Below, one piece after another: positions 23,873 through 35,251 of a stretch of DNA of 64,000 bases (the stretch's first letter is position 1; every line of letters starts with the position of its first letter). The position numbers were made by a program, and so were the translations under genes. Under the pieces are notes generated by a model that did not search any database, was not told the DNA's origin, and saw only the letters and a program-made list of their open reading frames with translations. The stretch comes from Acanthochromis polyacanthus. Lineage: Eukaryota; Chordata; Actinopteri; Pomacentridae. The stretch is taken from contig NC_067125.1 of the NCBI RefSeq assembly GCF_021347895.1, forward strand, positions 20,253,850 through 20,317,849, given 5' to 3'.

Positions 23873-23880
23873 ATTTTGAT

Positions 23881-24309
23881 GCTAGGCTCACATTGTAGCC
23901 ATAATTAATTCTCTGTCAAGAAAAGTTATATTGTCTGACAGTGACAGAGAGAGCCTGGGTAGACAGGGATATTTGTCACTCAAGTGACTGGGATGTGTAT
24001 CAAATGACATGATGCATAATAATCCGTTCAAGGTCGGTTAAGTAAAAATCCATGCAGTAAAACTCACTAAAATCACAACAGAAAACTCCTAAAATCACAG
24101 CAAACAGGATATAAAAGAATAAAACATGCAATGGTCCATAAAAAAATTACCATGTCACAATTTTATCACTCCATTAAAAAAATTTTTAAAAAAAGAGTAA
24201 TGGAATACCCAAAAGCAAATGCTGTTAAAGTCGAATGCTACGCAGCATTCGATTCATAACCTGTCTCCAAAAATTAGACCCAGGAGACAACTGGCAAACC
24301 TGGATGTTA
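23881..24309. other. No gene recognised
   Basis: AT-rich flank between two hAT-type elements. Nothing recognised. Confidence 0.35.
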
Positions 24310-24317
24310 CTCAACAA

Positions 24318-25197
24318 CAGGGCCGGGTATCATTCTAAAAGTTTCAATACCAGTACCAATACTGATACCTTCACTTCAATACCGGTTCCTAAACGATACT
24401 TTTTTCGATACCAGTTTTACAATGTATACTCTAACAGAATGAAAATTGCATTACACATTACTTTTCACATCTTGAGTTTAATTTTCCAGTGCAAAAGAAC
24501 ATTTGCAAGCAATGTACAGTTCAGTACATACTGAGCCACCTTCGCCCCCAGACCCTTCCTGGCTGACCCGGAGCCGGTCGCAGCGCACCACCGCGGAGGA
24601 AATGCGCCCGGCGGGGGACGGCCCGCACCCGGGGAGAGGTCCCGCGAGGGGATCCTCCCGCACCAAACGGCCGCCCCTGGCTTGCCGAGTTGAATCCCCC
24701 GGGCGGACTGTGCGGATCCCACCCGTTTACCTCTTAACGGTTTCACACCCTCTTGAACTCTTTCTTCAAAGTTCTTTTCAACTTTCCCTTAAGGTACTTG
24801 TCGACTATCGGTCTTGTGCCGGTATTTAGCCTTAGCTGGAGTTTATCATCCGCTTTGGCATATACTGCACTGCGCACTATTGGTGTCCATTTTACAAAAG
24901 TAGAGCCACGTTTTAGACCTCAGAGGCATCTTTTCCCACTTCGACGACACGCAGTAAAGTCAATGTACCTAACGTGAAATCTGTCTGCGAATGGAGGGGG
25001 GGCGCCACAGCATGTTTTTTTTCCCAGCTTGCCGCAATCACGTGTAATGTTACAGCCAATCACAGGTTTGCTTTATCATAATCACGTGCTAAGTACCAGA
25101 ACATGGAATCGAAAGACGAGGCTTATTTTGATACTCATTACTACCGAAACATTTCGGTCGGTGCCATTAAAGAACCGAAGTTCGGGACTCAGCCCTA
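24318..25197. mobile_element. Non-autonomous hAT-like element carrying a 28S rRNA fragment (880 bp)
   Basis: Flanked by a perfect 8-bp duplication CTCAACAA (24310-24317 and 25198-25205). The ends are CAGGGCCGGGTA and ACTCAGCCCTA (inverted CAGGGC-type hAT tips). The left arm is rich in AATACCGGTTCC/GATACC words. The centre (24533-24860) is a GC-rich piece of nuclear 28S rDNA in antisense orientation. No transposase is present. Confidence 0.8.
24533..24860 (-). rRNA. 28S rRNA gene fragment (D1/D2 region), pseudogene inside a hAT-like element
   Basis: Read on the - strand, this contains the universally conserved large-subunit rRNA words GGCTAAATACCGGCAC-like, GGGAAAGTTGAAAAGAACTT, CCGTTAAGAGGTAAACGGGT and then a GC-rich D2 expansion segment typical of fish, ending near AAGGGTCTGGGGGCGAAGG. 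Several transitions (for example TACCTTAAGG for TACCGTAAGG) show that it has drifted. The GC content drops sharply at both edges to the AT-rich arms of the host element. It is a dead copy, about 330 nt of a molecule of roughly 4 kb. Confidence 0.88.
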
Positions 25198-25205
25198 CTC
25201 AACAA

Positions 25206-28200
25206 GTGATGCCATAGTATAATGTGGTACCTGGTTGCTTTTCAGTTCAGTGTCAGGGCAGGGAATTATGTTTTTCCAACATTAGCACATGAGGAAACCC
25301 TGACCACTGATGTCCTGTTGACAGGACAATAATAATAATATACAAATAATGTAAATAAGATAATAAACTCTCATAGTAGACTGTGGGGCATGCCTTGAAA
25401 ATAACTCGAGGAAAAGATCTTATTTGACCATCAAGGGAACTGACTAAACAGACTTGCTGTAGGGTAATTTGGGGTGGGACTCTTTCCAAAAATGCAATGC
25501 TTGCCACTGTAAAGTTGCACATTAACCCTCTACAGGCCAAGGGACAAAAAAATATGATTTTATGTCATCAAAAAATGGCAGATTTGCTCAACACACAGTA
25601 GCTATTGCATATTTTTTGGGGTAAGATCTTCCGAGAAAGTGCTTTTTGTCTCCTAAAAGTAGATATTAACCCATTCCAGGCCAAAACATGAGCACCAATG
25701 CAATTTAACACAACTTTAATCAACAAATTTAATCCTCAAATGGAGAAGTAATGAATTAGGAAGTATACATACCTACATTACAAATATCATACCAAAAAAG
25801 CCTGCTGAATGTTCCTAAGAAGAAATAGGCATGGATTATTCGTTATTGATGTTTATTAGCATTTCAAACATAACATACAAATGCTGGTTTGTTTAGTCCA
25901 AGATGCCAAAACATGCAGTAAGTCAATCTTACTTTTCATGTTCATTGCAGCATGTGCTCATGCTGAGTCCGAGTCTGAGATATTACAGTTTTTCCCAATT
26001 AATAAGACACTGTTCCTGGAAAATAGCTCACATTCCCCAACACACTGCATGCTTTTTTTTTAATTTTTTTTTTTATTTGAACATGTTATGACCCGGCTCG
26101 ACAGGCCGCAGATGACAGGATTCACGGATGTATTGTTCTTTGTTACACATCAGACACAGTTCAGGGAAAAAGTCTTTGTGGTACCCTCCATAGACCTGGC
26201 AAAATCCTTTGTGGACATGCATTTTGGCCTTGTTCACAGGTTGACTTTTTTCTGAATCTTTTTCAGACTTGGGGCTATGGTTTCCTTATTTGTGTATTTC
26301 ATATAGCAAACACAGTGAGACCCATACCCATTGTCTGCCAAGCAACCAATGCATGCCCATGAGGTGTTAGTATCAGATTCACTGCTGAAGTCAGTACCAC
26401 TACTACTCACAGTAGGACTACATTCCTTTGTTTTGCTGCATGTATGTACCTGCTCAACACTACTGTCAAAACAATCAGCGCCATGTGCTACATGTTTCTG
26501 ACATTTACGTACTAAATCCACATCTACACTGTGCTGTGCTTTGTTTTACACACATTAGATGAGTCATCTGGGGAATCCCCAGGTATCTGAACCGTCCTAT
26601 TGGCTAAGAGGCTGTGCTGAGCCACTAAGTGGGAAAAATCCAAATCTCAGTTGACTTCATTTGGATGTGATAATTAGGTCTCCATGACTAATTAGTGTGC
26701 AAGTAAATTTTGGCAAACAACGCATATTATTGTTTAAACAGAGAAACTCTAACACCTAAATGAAAATTGTGTACTTCCCAAATGGGTCAACTAAAACTGA
26801 ACATTTTTCCAGCATGTCCCTAGGCCTAATCAAAGCATCTCCAGAACTGCAGCTCTTGCGGGGTGTTACCGGTCTGTCGTGGTCAGTATCAATCAAAAGT
26901 GGTTCAAGGAAGAAAGAGTGGTGAACTGGCGACAGAATCATGGGCGACCAAGGCTCCTTGATGCATGTGGGGAGCAAAAGGTGGCCCATGTGGTCCGATC
27001 CAACAGATGAGCTGCTGCTGTCCAAATTGCTGAAGAAGTCAATGTCATCTAGTTCTGATAGAAAGGTGTCAGAATACACAGTGCATCAGTTTGTAGCATA
27101 TGGGGCTGGCTGACCTCTGTGTGCTGCTGAAAGTGCCAACAGTGGATACCTGAGCATCACCTGTACAAAATGTTAATGCTAATGTTACATGCATAAAATA
27201 AATAGAATTGAACATGAACGTGATCATTTATGATACTACTTTACATACATTTTTTGAAGCACTATGACTTGGAAGACCATGATATTTCTTTTAGCCCAGT
27301 AACAATATTAAATAGCTCTTTCAGATGGGGCCACTACTGGTTTCACCTATCATACCTACTCAATTATTGTCTTAACCTGCTAAGACCTGAGCTTTAATTG
27401 GGCTTGCATTTTAGAGTTCTTGTAATTATTTGGGATAACGAGTAACCAATAAATATAGTAATTGGATAATATTGAATATCTGATTATTATGTTTATTATG
27501 CTGCTTCTATTTATGTTCTATTTGTATTATATTATTATTGTTGGTGTTATTATTATTGTCATTATTGTAATTAACAATATATTCTTTTGGGGAAAAAATG
27601 TAAAAAAGATGTCCACATATGTGGACACCATGTCTTATGAGGGTAGCATTGACCATAAATGTAAAAATCATAATTTCAAAATAGTTTTTTTTTTTTTCAT
27701 AATGTATCCCTCTGACTGGCACCATACTGCGCCAATCACGGGGGAAAAAATACAAGTTTTATGGTTGGTGGAATACTGCAGTAACATTGAATTTTTTTGA
27801 CCAAATTTTCATAGCTGTGTAACTGGTTTGTCGTTTTCTGTCAAAGCAGGGTTGTGCCAGTAACGGGTCGGGGTGCTCGCGTCGCTCCCCGACCACGGCC
27901 TCCATAGCCCGCCTGACGGCTTCGTTTAGATGCCCGACCTCTGGAGGAAGATGTTGGGGCGTCTGGGACATACTCTTCGTCAGAGGAGTCATGCAATTCT
28001 GAACTCTAGATAGAAATAAACAAACAATGTAACGCATATACACGCGTAAATGCACTAAGTTTTATAAACAACGTCATCGAGAGGGATACACGAGTGTAAT
28101 CACATATTGAAACGTTACTCGTTCATCCTAGCCGATTCATGTTATTTTGGTATTAGGACAAGTTAGACTCAATACAGAATTCTAACATAATTCCTTTATT

Positions 28201-28640
28201 ATTTACTAAATGTAGAAGAGGGGAAAACAGCAAAACAGGCAAGATGCTGCAGCACTCCGGGCACTCCTCTCAGGTACTGTGCGCGTGCACAAATAAAGGG
28301 GCGAAATCAGAGGGAGGGTGGGACCAACAGTGTTTTGGGAGACGCTGCGATTCAAACTCCGGACACGAGCTTTGAAGTATAGCCTTATTACTCATGCTCA
28401 AAGCTATGCATAACTCTGTAGAGATTAATTTTTCATTTTTTTTATTTTTTGTAATTTCCTTAAATATCTCATTACCCAAATGTGTAACAATTTACACTTT
28501 TATTTGTTGAATTGCTTTGTTAAAAGATAACACACACATTGTACATGTAGCAGGCATGAAATAAGAAGTGTTTTATAATATGTTTATACATTTTAAAACA
28601 AACTGTGACGATAAAATTATTACTGAATTCATAAAAAAAA
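25206..28640. other. Unassigned region with piggyBac-like hints and weak - strand ORFs
   Basis: Three TTAACC words precede similar motifs in the same orientation (TTAACCCTCTACAGGCC near 25523, TTAACCCATTCCAGGCC near 25667, TTAACCTGCTAAGACC near 27372). On the - strand, a possible exon ending the acceptor TATCTAG at about 28010 encodes ELHDSSDEEYVPDAPTSSSR, acidic then Arg/Gly-rich. Further open stretches are at 26756-27079 (acidic, Ser-rich) and 26234-26521 (several Cys). An 18-bp palindrome TGTCCACATATGTGGACA is at 27610-27627, and ATT-rich simple sequence at 27480-27580. No family is recognised with confidence. A decayed piggyBac-like element is possible. Confidence 0.25.
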
Positions 28641-29749
28641 AGTCCATGTTGCGGTAATTAGAATGCTATGTCGGTAATGAACAATATTTCGGAAATGAGA
28701 CAATGGTTCTAATACTTAACCATATTTGACAAATCAAACACATACCATTTTTAAAAGAATATTTATTTCATAAACAGTATTTAATTTTCTCATAAATATC
28801 ACATTACAATATACAATCTTAATAAACAATTATGTCTTGTAGTCAACACTGTAGCACTAGTCCTGACATTCTATCAAGCACATCTATTTCTGAGAATGAT
28901 TTCATGTGAAGAATTTTAATTTGAAGCAGCAACTAAAATATTTATGAACAAGTTGGTCAAACAACTTAAACATTAACTGGAACAACTGCTTTTACCAATC
29001 ACTTTTCCTTCCCACCTGTAACTCATTCATTAGCGTTTTTTGTGTTTTGCCCATATGTCTGGTAGGACACAGAAATGTCTAGCAGAGGAGGTGGCAGGAA
29101 GGGGTTCTGGGATTATGTCCCGTATGTCCTGACGATAGTACCAGACTTTCTCTCCTGGATATCTGATGCTCGGGACATAGAAGGGGTTTTCCCCAATACG
29201 AGTCATGGTGTTGACTTCGTACTGCTCGTCAGCAATCTGTTTAAAGAAATATTTTTATGGTCTCTACAAATTTTGTCTGAAAAGCATATAATAATGTAAG
29301 TAGATAGACATATTAACAGAAATCTTGAAATGTAATTCACCTGTGTGACTGTACCGGGGAACAAGTCACCATCATACTCGACCAGGACCCATTGTCCAAC
29401 TTCAATGGTGGCCTTGGTGCTGTCGGATTCCTCTTCTCCTCCCTCAGAGAGCACATGGCACACTGAAGGAAAACACGTGCAGTTTTCCCCACAAAAGCAA
29501 GACACTTTCCGTGTGTTGATGACTCCTGGTTTTGTTGATGTCAGCTGTTAGGATGGAATTCAAAAAACAAAAATGAACACTGAAATATTGTACACTGACT
29601 AAGATACAGGCAATCCTTTGTGAGTTAATTTGGGAAAATGTATCCCATGTGTCCTGCTCTTCACAGTAATATCAGCAGTTTAAATTATTAAATTATTATT
29701 ATTTATTTAACTGATAGAAATACATTTAAATGTTTACTCACCTGATGTA

Positions 29750-30142
29750 CAGCCATGGCCATAAGTTTGGACACAAGTACCATGACGCTTGTGAATCTTA
29801 GAAAATACCACAAAATTGTCACTTACAATACAGTACACAACTCCTGAGAACTATATTAAGTTTCATATTTTAAAAAAAACATCAAAAGAGTTTGGTGTCA
29901 TTTTGTTATTCTTACCAAATTCGGTTGTGAAAGTACTGCATTTTTTTGTTATTTTCTTCTAATATGTTTTGGGAACAAAGTTGTTCCAATTGTTGGAATT
30001 TATTGATAATATTATATCCCTTGTTGATTTGTTGACTAATTAAACTGGTGCTGTCAAAAAATATTAGTTATGTTCTCATCTGTAATAGACATCAAAACAT
30101 ACATAGTAAGTCATGCTGTGTCCAAACTTATGGCCATGGCTG
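29750..30142. mobile_element. Tc1/mariner-type MITE (393 bp) in an exon
   Basis: Ends CAGCCATGGCCATAAGTTTG and its inverted copy CAAACTTATGGCCATGGCTG, flanked by TA on each side (29748-29749 and 30143-30144). It sits in the large exon of the - strand transposase-like gene, 10-12 bases before the GTGAGT donor, which becomes visible again only when the element is skipped. No coding capacity. Confidence 0.85.
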
Positions 30143-32035
30143 TATTTTGAGCGTTCCAGGAACAGTTTTTAGATTGGGGGGGAATCAGTTCACTGCTGAC
30201 CTTTATGTTCTCCTCTGACACTTTGAACAGAGTCACTGACGTATTGGTTTTCAGTTGATCATACAGATAATCTGCGTTTGGAATACTGGTCCCACAAGAC
30301 ACAATTCTGTCTGCCAGATTTTTCAAAGCCCCACCTACCCCATCCGGTGCACCTTTGCCATGTGAAGCCTCTGTGAAGTTCCAGGTCACCCATTTAAATC
30401 CATGCATGAAGGGCACAGTGGAGGCTAAGTAAAAAGATGACTTGTTCCTATACTGGGAAGTTGGGCCATCTGAAATGAAGTGCAGGTTGCGGGCTTCTGG
30501 ATATTTTCCCCTAATGTACCTCAACACAGGGTCAAGATGAGCCCAAGTTGCTGTCGCATCATGTTGTAGGCAGGCTGAAAGGGATGCGAAGGCCTCCACT
30601 TTGCCCCTACTTCGGTAAAGTACCCCAGTGTGGAGGGTAACCTGGTCATTTCCACATCCAAAATGGGTTTCCTTTTCCTCTTTAGCATATTTGCAGCTTT
30701 AATTCTGGCTGTAGTCAATATGTACAGCCACAGCATCATCTGAGAGGGAATCTTTCAGTGATTTTAATGTTACATGTTGGTGTTTCATGTTGAACATATG
30801 AATGGCAAAAGATGGAAGGCTTTCTGTAGTCAGGGACAACAATCGCTCAATGGATGAGGTTTTGTTTTCAAGAAATGTTTTCTTGGTCTCCCTTTCCTCT
30901 GTTGATCCATTCTTGAGGGTCTTTGTTACCGGGACAGACCTTGTGACCCACTCTTGCCAGCTAACAATGTTCCCCTGAGTGAGAGGATCCAAAGATGTGG
31001 GAAAGATCTTTTCTTGGCATTGTTGACATCTGCCATACATGCAGGACATGTTACTTGTGTCACACACACTAGACTGCACAAGACTCTCTGGCCTAAATGT
31101 CTCAATGATTCCCAGTTGTTGCAGTCTTTTAACCTTTAGGTTGATGTTCTCGTGCATTTTACAAACACACGTCTCTCTGTCTGAAACCTTGGGCCTAACA
31201 ATCCAAAGTGGTCTCAATCTGAAAAACTGAGCTTTGGAGACAGGTTGCTCAGGATGTTCAGTCAGGAATCGTTGATGGAGTTTTGCCAATGTGTCTGTGA
31301 GTGCTCTTTTTCTGTAAATTTGGCCCTTGCGACGAATCTCTCCAGCCTTGCCATTTATGACAGTTGAGACATCATCCCGATGTAGAAAGGTGCTCACAAT
31401 CTTGCAAAGTTGTTTCCTCTTGCTATTGATTGGCAGTCCGTTTTTAGCCTCTCTGATCCTGACCCTTTGTGAAATGTTTCCTGGTGGCATCATTCTTGTT
31501 GTTATATTGGCCAACACCCGTCTCATTTTTCTTTTGAGTTTCAGCAGTTCTGCTGTCTTCGCTTCACATTTTCTTACAGCACATCTTAATTTTGATCTTA
31601 ATTTTCCTACAAGCTTTGATGACCACTCTCTATTTTTTTTCTCGCAGTGTGATCTGGGGGGTGGAAGCCTTCAATGGCCTGGCCTTCTAAACTTTTTTCT
31701 AAGCTTTCTTCTGGTGTTCTGGTTGGTGTTTTGGTCAGATTTTCATCCAGTTCCCGTCTTTGTATTTCTTCATTCTCAAAATTCTCTGTCTCACTTACAC
31801 AAGATTCTGGTGTTAAATTCAGAAGTAACTGCTCTTATTTTTTCTTTTTGTAATACTTTGCTGAATTCTCCCTCCATTGCTTTTTTTTCTTTTCATGCTG
31901 TCTACTTGACAGATCCTGTGTTGTCTTGAGTTTACCAGCTTCTTTACGTTTTCGATACCTAGAAAAGGGGAAAAAGTCAATGTATTTTGTCAGTGCAAGA
32001 TTCAGAAGATCAAAACTTTAGACTATGATCAAAAT

Positions 32036-32067
<32 letters not shown>

Positions 32068-32110
32068 CATGTGCATACCACACATATATCTGTGTGCCTG
32101 AGTGTGTGGA
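32036..32110. repeat. (TG)n-rich simple sequence
   Basis: GTGTGTGTGTGTGTGTGTG followed by TATGTGCGCGCATGTGCAT and further TG-rich sequence, within an intron of the - strand gene. Long open frames here are artefacts of the repeat. Confidence 0.85.
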
Positions 32111-33812
32111 CATGCATGTCTGTGTGTGATGCGTGTTTGTCTGACAGAGTGTCTCATGTGGGTGCCTTCACGTTTGCATTTCAACATCAGTATGTATGTA
32201 CACAAGTTTGTGTACATGCATGTCTGTGTGTATTGTGTAAAGTGTTTGAATGTGTGTCTGTGGGAGAGTGAGGGTACAAGTGTTGGTCAACTTAACCCAA
32301 GTTATATTTTCCCCTATAATCACCCTAACCTCTCTCTCTTTTCTTTTGTACTCTTCATGTAAAATTGGATCGCTGTAAATGGCTGCCCTATGCTTTGCCA
32401 GCCTCTCTTTAGCTGATGCCCTCTTCTTTTCAACTGAAGCTTGCCTGCAACAAAATACCATACTTATGTAACATTTAATTAAAAAGATAGAAATACAGAA
32501 AAGACAGACATAGATTGTACTACTGCAAAACTTTTTAATCAGACAAATTATAGTAGGTTGCCTGTCCTGCATCCACACATTTTTTTGTGGAAGCATTAAA
32601 TGAAACTGTATAATTAGTGACCCCTGCTGGCTGGGTTGTAATAGCTGACTTATTACACAATCTGTTCAAAAAGTGTTAAATGTGATTAATATCATGTTAT
32701 ATATGGAAATGTACAAGAGATATTATACATTTCCCTCCTTTATTAGTCTGTTTCTCATCATCGAAACATTGAGTCTCTCCACCGCAACAGGCCCTCAATT
32801 GTTGCAGTGAATGATAATGGTGTTGCGGTGGATGAGTGACTGTAACGTTTTATGCTAACTGTGGAAGCACCATGTGGGCTAGCTAAACTTTTCTTAGCTG
32901 TTTGTTTTTAGACCACAATAGGGTATATACTGATTTAAAAAAAATAAAAACGGCAATTCTTTTCAAAACTTCAAAACTTAATGTTTCGGTAATGAGAACT
33001 AAAAAGTCATGGAGGCACTATTACAGTCAAACTTTTAACTTTTATCTGGAGAGATAGCAAATGAACTCCTTACCTGGTAGCCATCTTGAGTGTTACAGTC
33101 AGTACTGTCCCATCCAACAAAATTCCTTGCAAATGTAAGTTCCTTGAGGATTTAAACAATGATTGAAATTTGTTGCGGAGAATGAGAAAATTCATCTTGG
33201 ACACATTTCTATTCCTTATTATTTTCACTACATTTGCCATTAATCACCGAATTCTACATGCTTCTTCACTGTAACTGTTTATAGTATAACATGCATTAAA
33301 GTTTTTTTGTTTTTTTTAATCTTTCTTAATAGTATTTCGATCTCGTAGAACCAAATCTAGTTATGGACACGTTGCAGTAATGAGAAATTTCGCCTGAAAA
33401 GTGAAAAAAAACAATAAAATGTGTATTAATGATGGTCATTTAATATCATGAGCAAAATGGTATATAAAGATGTGTTTATAATGTTATCCTTATTATTTTG
33501 ATAGCATCAACTTTTATCATAAAAATGCTTCATGACACCTCATGAATCTAATTTCGTGAGAATCACCCATCAGTGAGCCTGCAAAATTTCAGGACTCTGA
33601 AGTAACTAAGTTATGGCACTTCAAAAATCTTGCTCACAGATTGCTGCTAAGAAAATCTCGCAAAAATTGGTATGACCCTATCCCTCTTTCAGAATTTTTA
33701 ACTCAAAAACTGATGTTACCTATGACCCGAGAGTTTACACATGGTCATCATGCATTTGGCTTCATAGTTAAATTTCATTTCATTCCACTAATGGGTGTGA
33801 GGTCTTCCTGAT

Positions 33813-33836
33813 ATAAAAAAAAAAAAAAAAAAAAAA
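33813..33836. repeat. Poly-A tract
   Basis: About 22 consecutive A. It precedes an L2 fragment and may mark an old insertion edge. Confidence 0.7.
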
Positions 33837-33837
33837 T

Positions 33838-34019
33838 TAAACCAGTTTAGCATGGTTCCTTCAATCCCAATAACATGTTCCAGTCCTTGTAATAAGATGT
33901 TGTGATCAACTATCCACTACAGCACTGAGATCCAGCAGAACAAATAGAAACTAGTCCACTGCCTGAGGCTAATAGATGATCATTGGTGACTTTCACCAGA
34001 GCTGTTTCTGTACTATGAT
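33838..34019 (-). pseudogene. L2-like reverse transcriptase fragment
   Basis: Matches the reverse transcriptase stretch at 20060-20250 word for word in places (GGTGACTTTCACCAGAGCTG, TTTCTGTACTATGATG). The encoded region precedes the IDH...L block of L2. Too short and decayed to be functional. Confidence 0.65.
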
Positions 34020-34165
34020 GTAGAGTACAGTACAAGTACCTGGGCATTCATCTCAACAATACCAGACTGGTCACAGAATACAGATGCCCTGTACAAGAAG
34101 GCACAAAGTCATCTCCATCTGCTAAGGAAACTAAGGTTCTTTGAAGTGTACAGGACACTTTTTTT
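34020..34165 (+). pseudogene. Rex1/L2-like LINE fragment
   Basis: Encodes YKYLGIHLNNTRL and, after a frame change, KKAQSHLHLLRKLRFFEVY, the same block found in the LINE at 55210-55656 (YKYLGVHLDNKLDW...). A solitary fragment of about 145 bp fused to the L2 piece on its left. Confidence 0.65.
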
Positions 34166-34829
34166 ATGACACTGTCTCTTAAATCTTCAGTATTCTGAAG
34201 ATAATGTAATGATTGGGATTTAATCTACTGAACTAGAAAGATACAGTATTCATACAATTTGAATAGTAATTTTCTCAACTTTTTAAAATGAAATATTCAT
34301 ATATTTTAAGATACAGATTTTCATGAACTGTTAGCCATACTAATCAAAATTGAAACCGAAAGAAATCTTTCTCACAATTTTATCATTTTTGAGATGCACT
34401 TGTACATTACCATGTCAAAGCGCCATGACTGCTGCTTGGTCTTTAAAGTTCCTTAAAGAGTCTGTAAATTTAGCAGTGGTGTTTGGAGTGCAATCCTGGG
34501 AAACCAGGGAACTTAGTTCACTGCCATCTGTTTGCTTTTACTGATCCTATTTGTAAAGGTTCACTGAAGGTTGGACTGAAAAGGGAGACAGTATGTAGAG
34601 CTGAAATGCTCTTACGTCTGCTGTGTTCTTTGAGATTCGCTGATTCGTGATCTTAAAGATTCTCCAACTAATCACTAGGAGGTGCAACAATTTTTACAGT
34701 TTTTTTTTATTGCAGTTCAAGTAATTCAAATCCACTGAATATCTTGAAATGGTACAAAGATATGTGGTGAACTATCAGAGATTAAAAAAGAAGGTAAGGT
34801 TACCCAAAACTGAAAAGTAATGACTATGT
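34166..34829. other. No gene recognised
   Basis: AT-rich sequence without recognised coding or repeat signature. Confidence 0.35.
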
Positions 34830-34857
34830 AGACTATCGTAACAGCCTTTTTACTTGT

Positions 34858-35250
34858 TTGAGCCAGAAAGAACTCCACCATCTACAGGCTGTTCAAAACT
34901 CTGCCGCAAGACTCTTAACCCACACGAGGAAAAGAGACCACATCACCCCCGTTTTAAAAGAACTGCATTGGCTCCCAGTTCATTTTAGGATTCATTTTAA
35001 AATTTTAGTTTTCACTTTTAGAGCTTTAACTGGTCAAGCTCCAGTTTATATTTCCGATATTTTAAAACCCTACTATCCTAAACGTTCTTTGAGATCCTCA
35101 GGCCAAGGTTTGCTGGTCATTCCCAGACCCATTTTAAGAGTAGAGGGGACCGAGCCTTTCAAGTAGTGGCTCCTTGGCTTTGAAATGGTTTGCCACTGTC
35201 TCTGCGCACTTTAGTCTCTGTGGAGTCCTTTAAAAGGCAGCTAAAGACCT
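34858..35250 (+). pseudogene. L2-like ORF2 C-terminal fragment
   Basis: Encodes LQAVQNSAARLLTHTRKRDH, ELHWLPVHFRIHFKIL, ALTGQAPVYISDIL and YYPKRSLRSSGQGLL, then, after a frame change near 35165, SLRTLVSVESFKRQLKTW, where the Harbinger element enters. Homologous to the - strand fragment at 16569-16785. Confidence 0.8.
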
Positions 35251-35251
35251 G

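Larger units (their letters stand above)
29030..33084 (-). pseudogene. Spliced transposase-like gene with HIDYSQN / SDGPTSQY / HGKGAPDG motifs
   Basis: Five exons, all with consensus splice signals: 33084-33074 (ATGGCTACCAG), 32444-32330, 31958 to about 29738, 29546-29342 and 29236-29030. The N-terminus is short and basic (RQASVEKKRASAKERLAKHR), followed by an Arg/Lys-rich region. The large exon has a helical region, a Cys/His segment (MSCMYGRCQQCQ), then HIDYSQN, THFG, VTLHTGVLYR, HFISDGPTSQYRNKS and WNFTEASHGKGAPDGVGG, whose conserved acidic residues look like a DDE-type nuclease. The last exons encode a small Tudor-like segment (GQWVLVEYDGDLFPGTVTQ) and a C-terminal WYYRQDI...IIPEPLP tail. 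Breaks: loss of one GA unit at the exon 2 end, an in-frame TAA near 31850, one A missing near 31640, TAA replacing a Tyr codon after HIDYSQN, and a MITE at 29750-30142 inside exon 3. I know this as a widespread uncharacterised family in fish and invertebrates; I cannot name its superfamily. Confidence 0.6.
28641..33400 (-). mobile_element. Putative spliced DDE-type DNA transposon of unassigned superfamily
   Basis: Defined by the multi-exon transposase-like gene at 29030-33084 and by clusters of a short motif (GTTGCGGTAATGAGA and close variants) on both flanks: 28650-28705 on the left and 32765-33400 on the right. The motif clusters look like subterminal transposase-binding repeats. I found no convincing terminal inverted repeats, so the limits are approximate. 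Confidence 0.4.

Noticed and set aside
24465..24829. GC-rich open frames on both strands
   Set aside because: They are frames through the 28S rRNA fragment, not proteins.
32035..32362. Long open frames rich in Cys and Val
   Set aside because: They are translations of a TG-repeat within an intron, with no homology or splice context.
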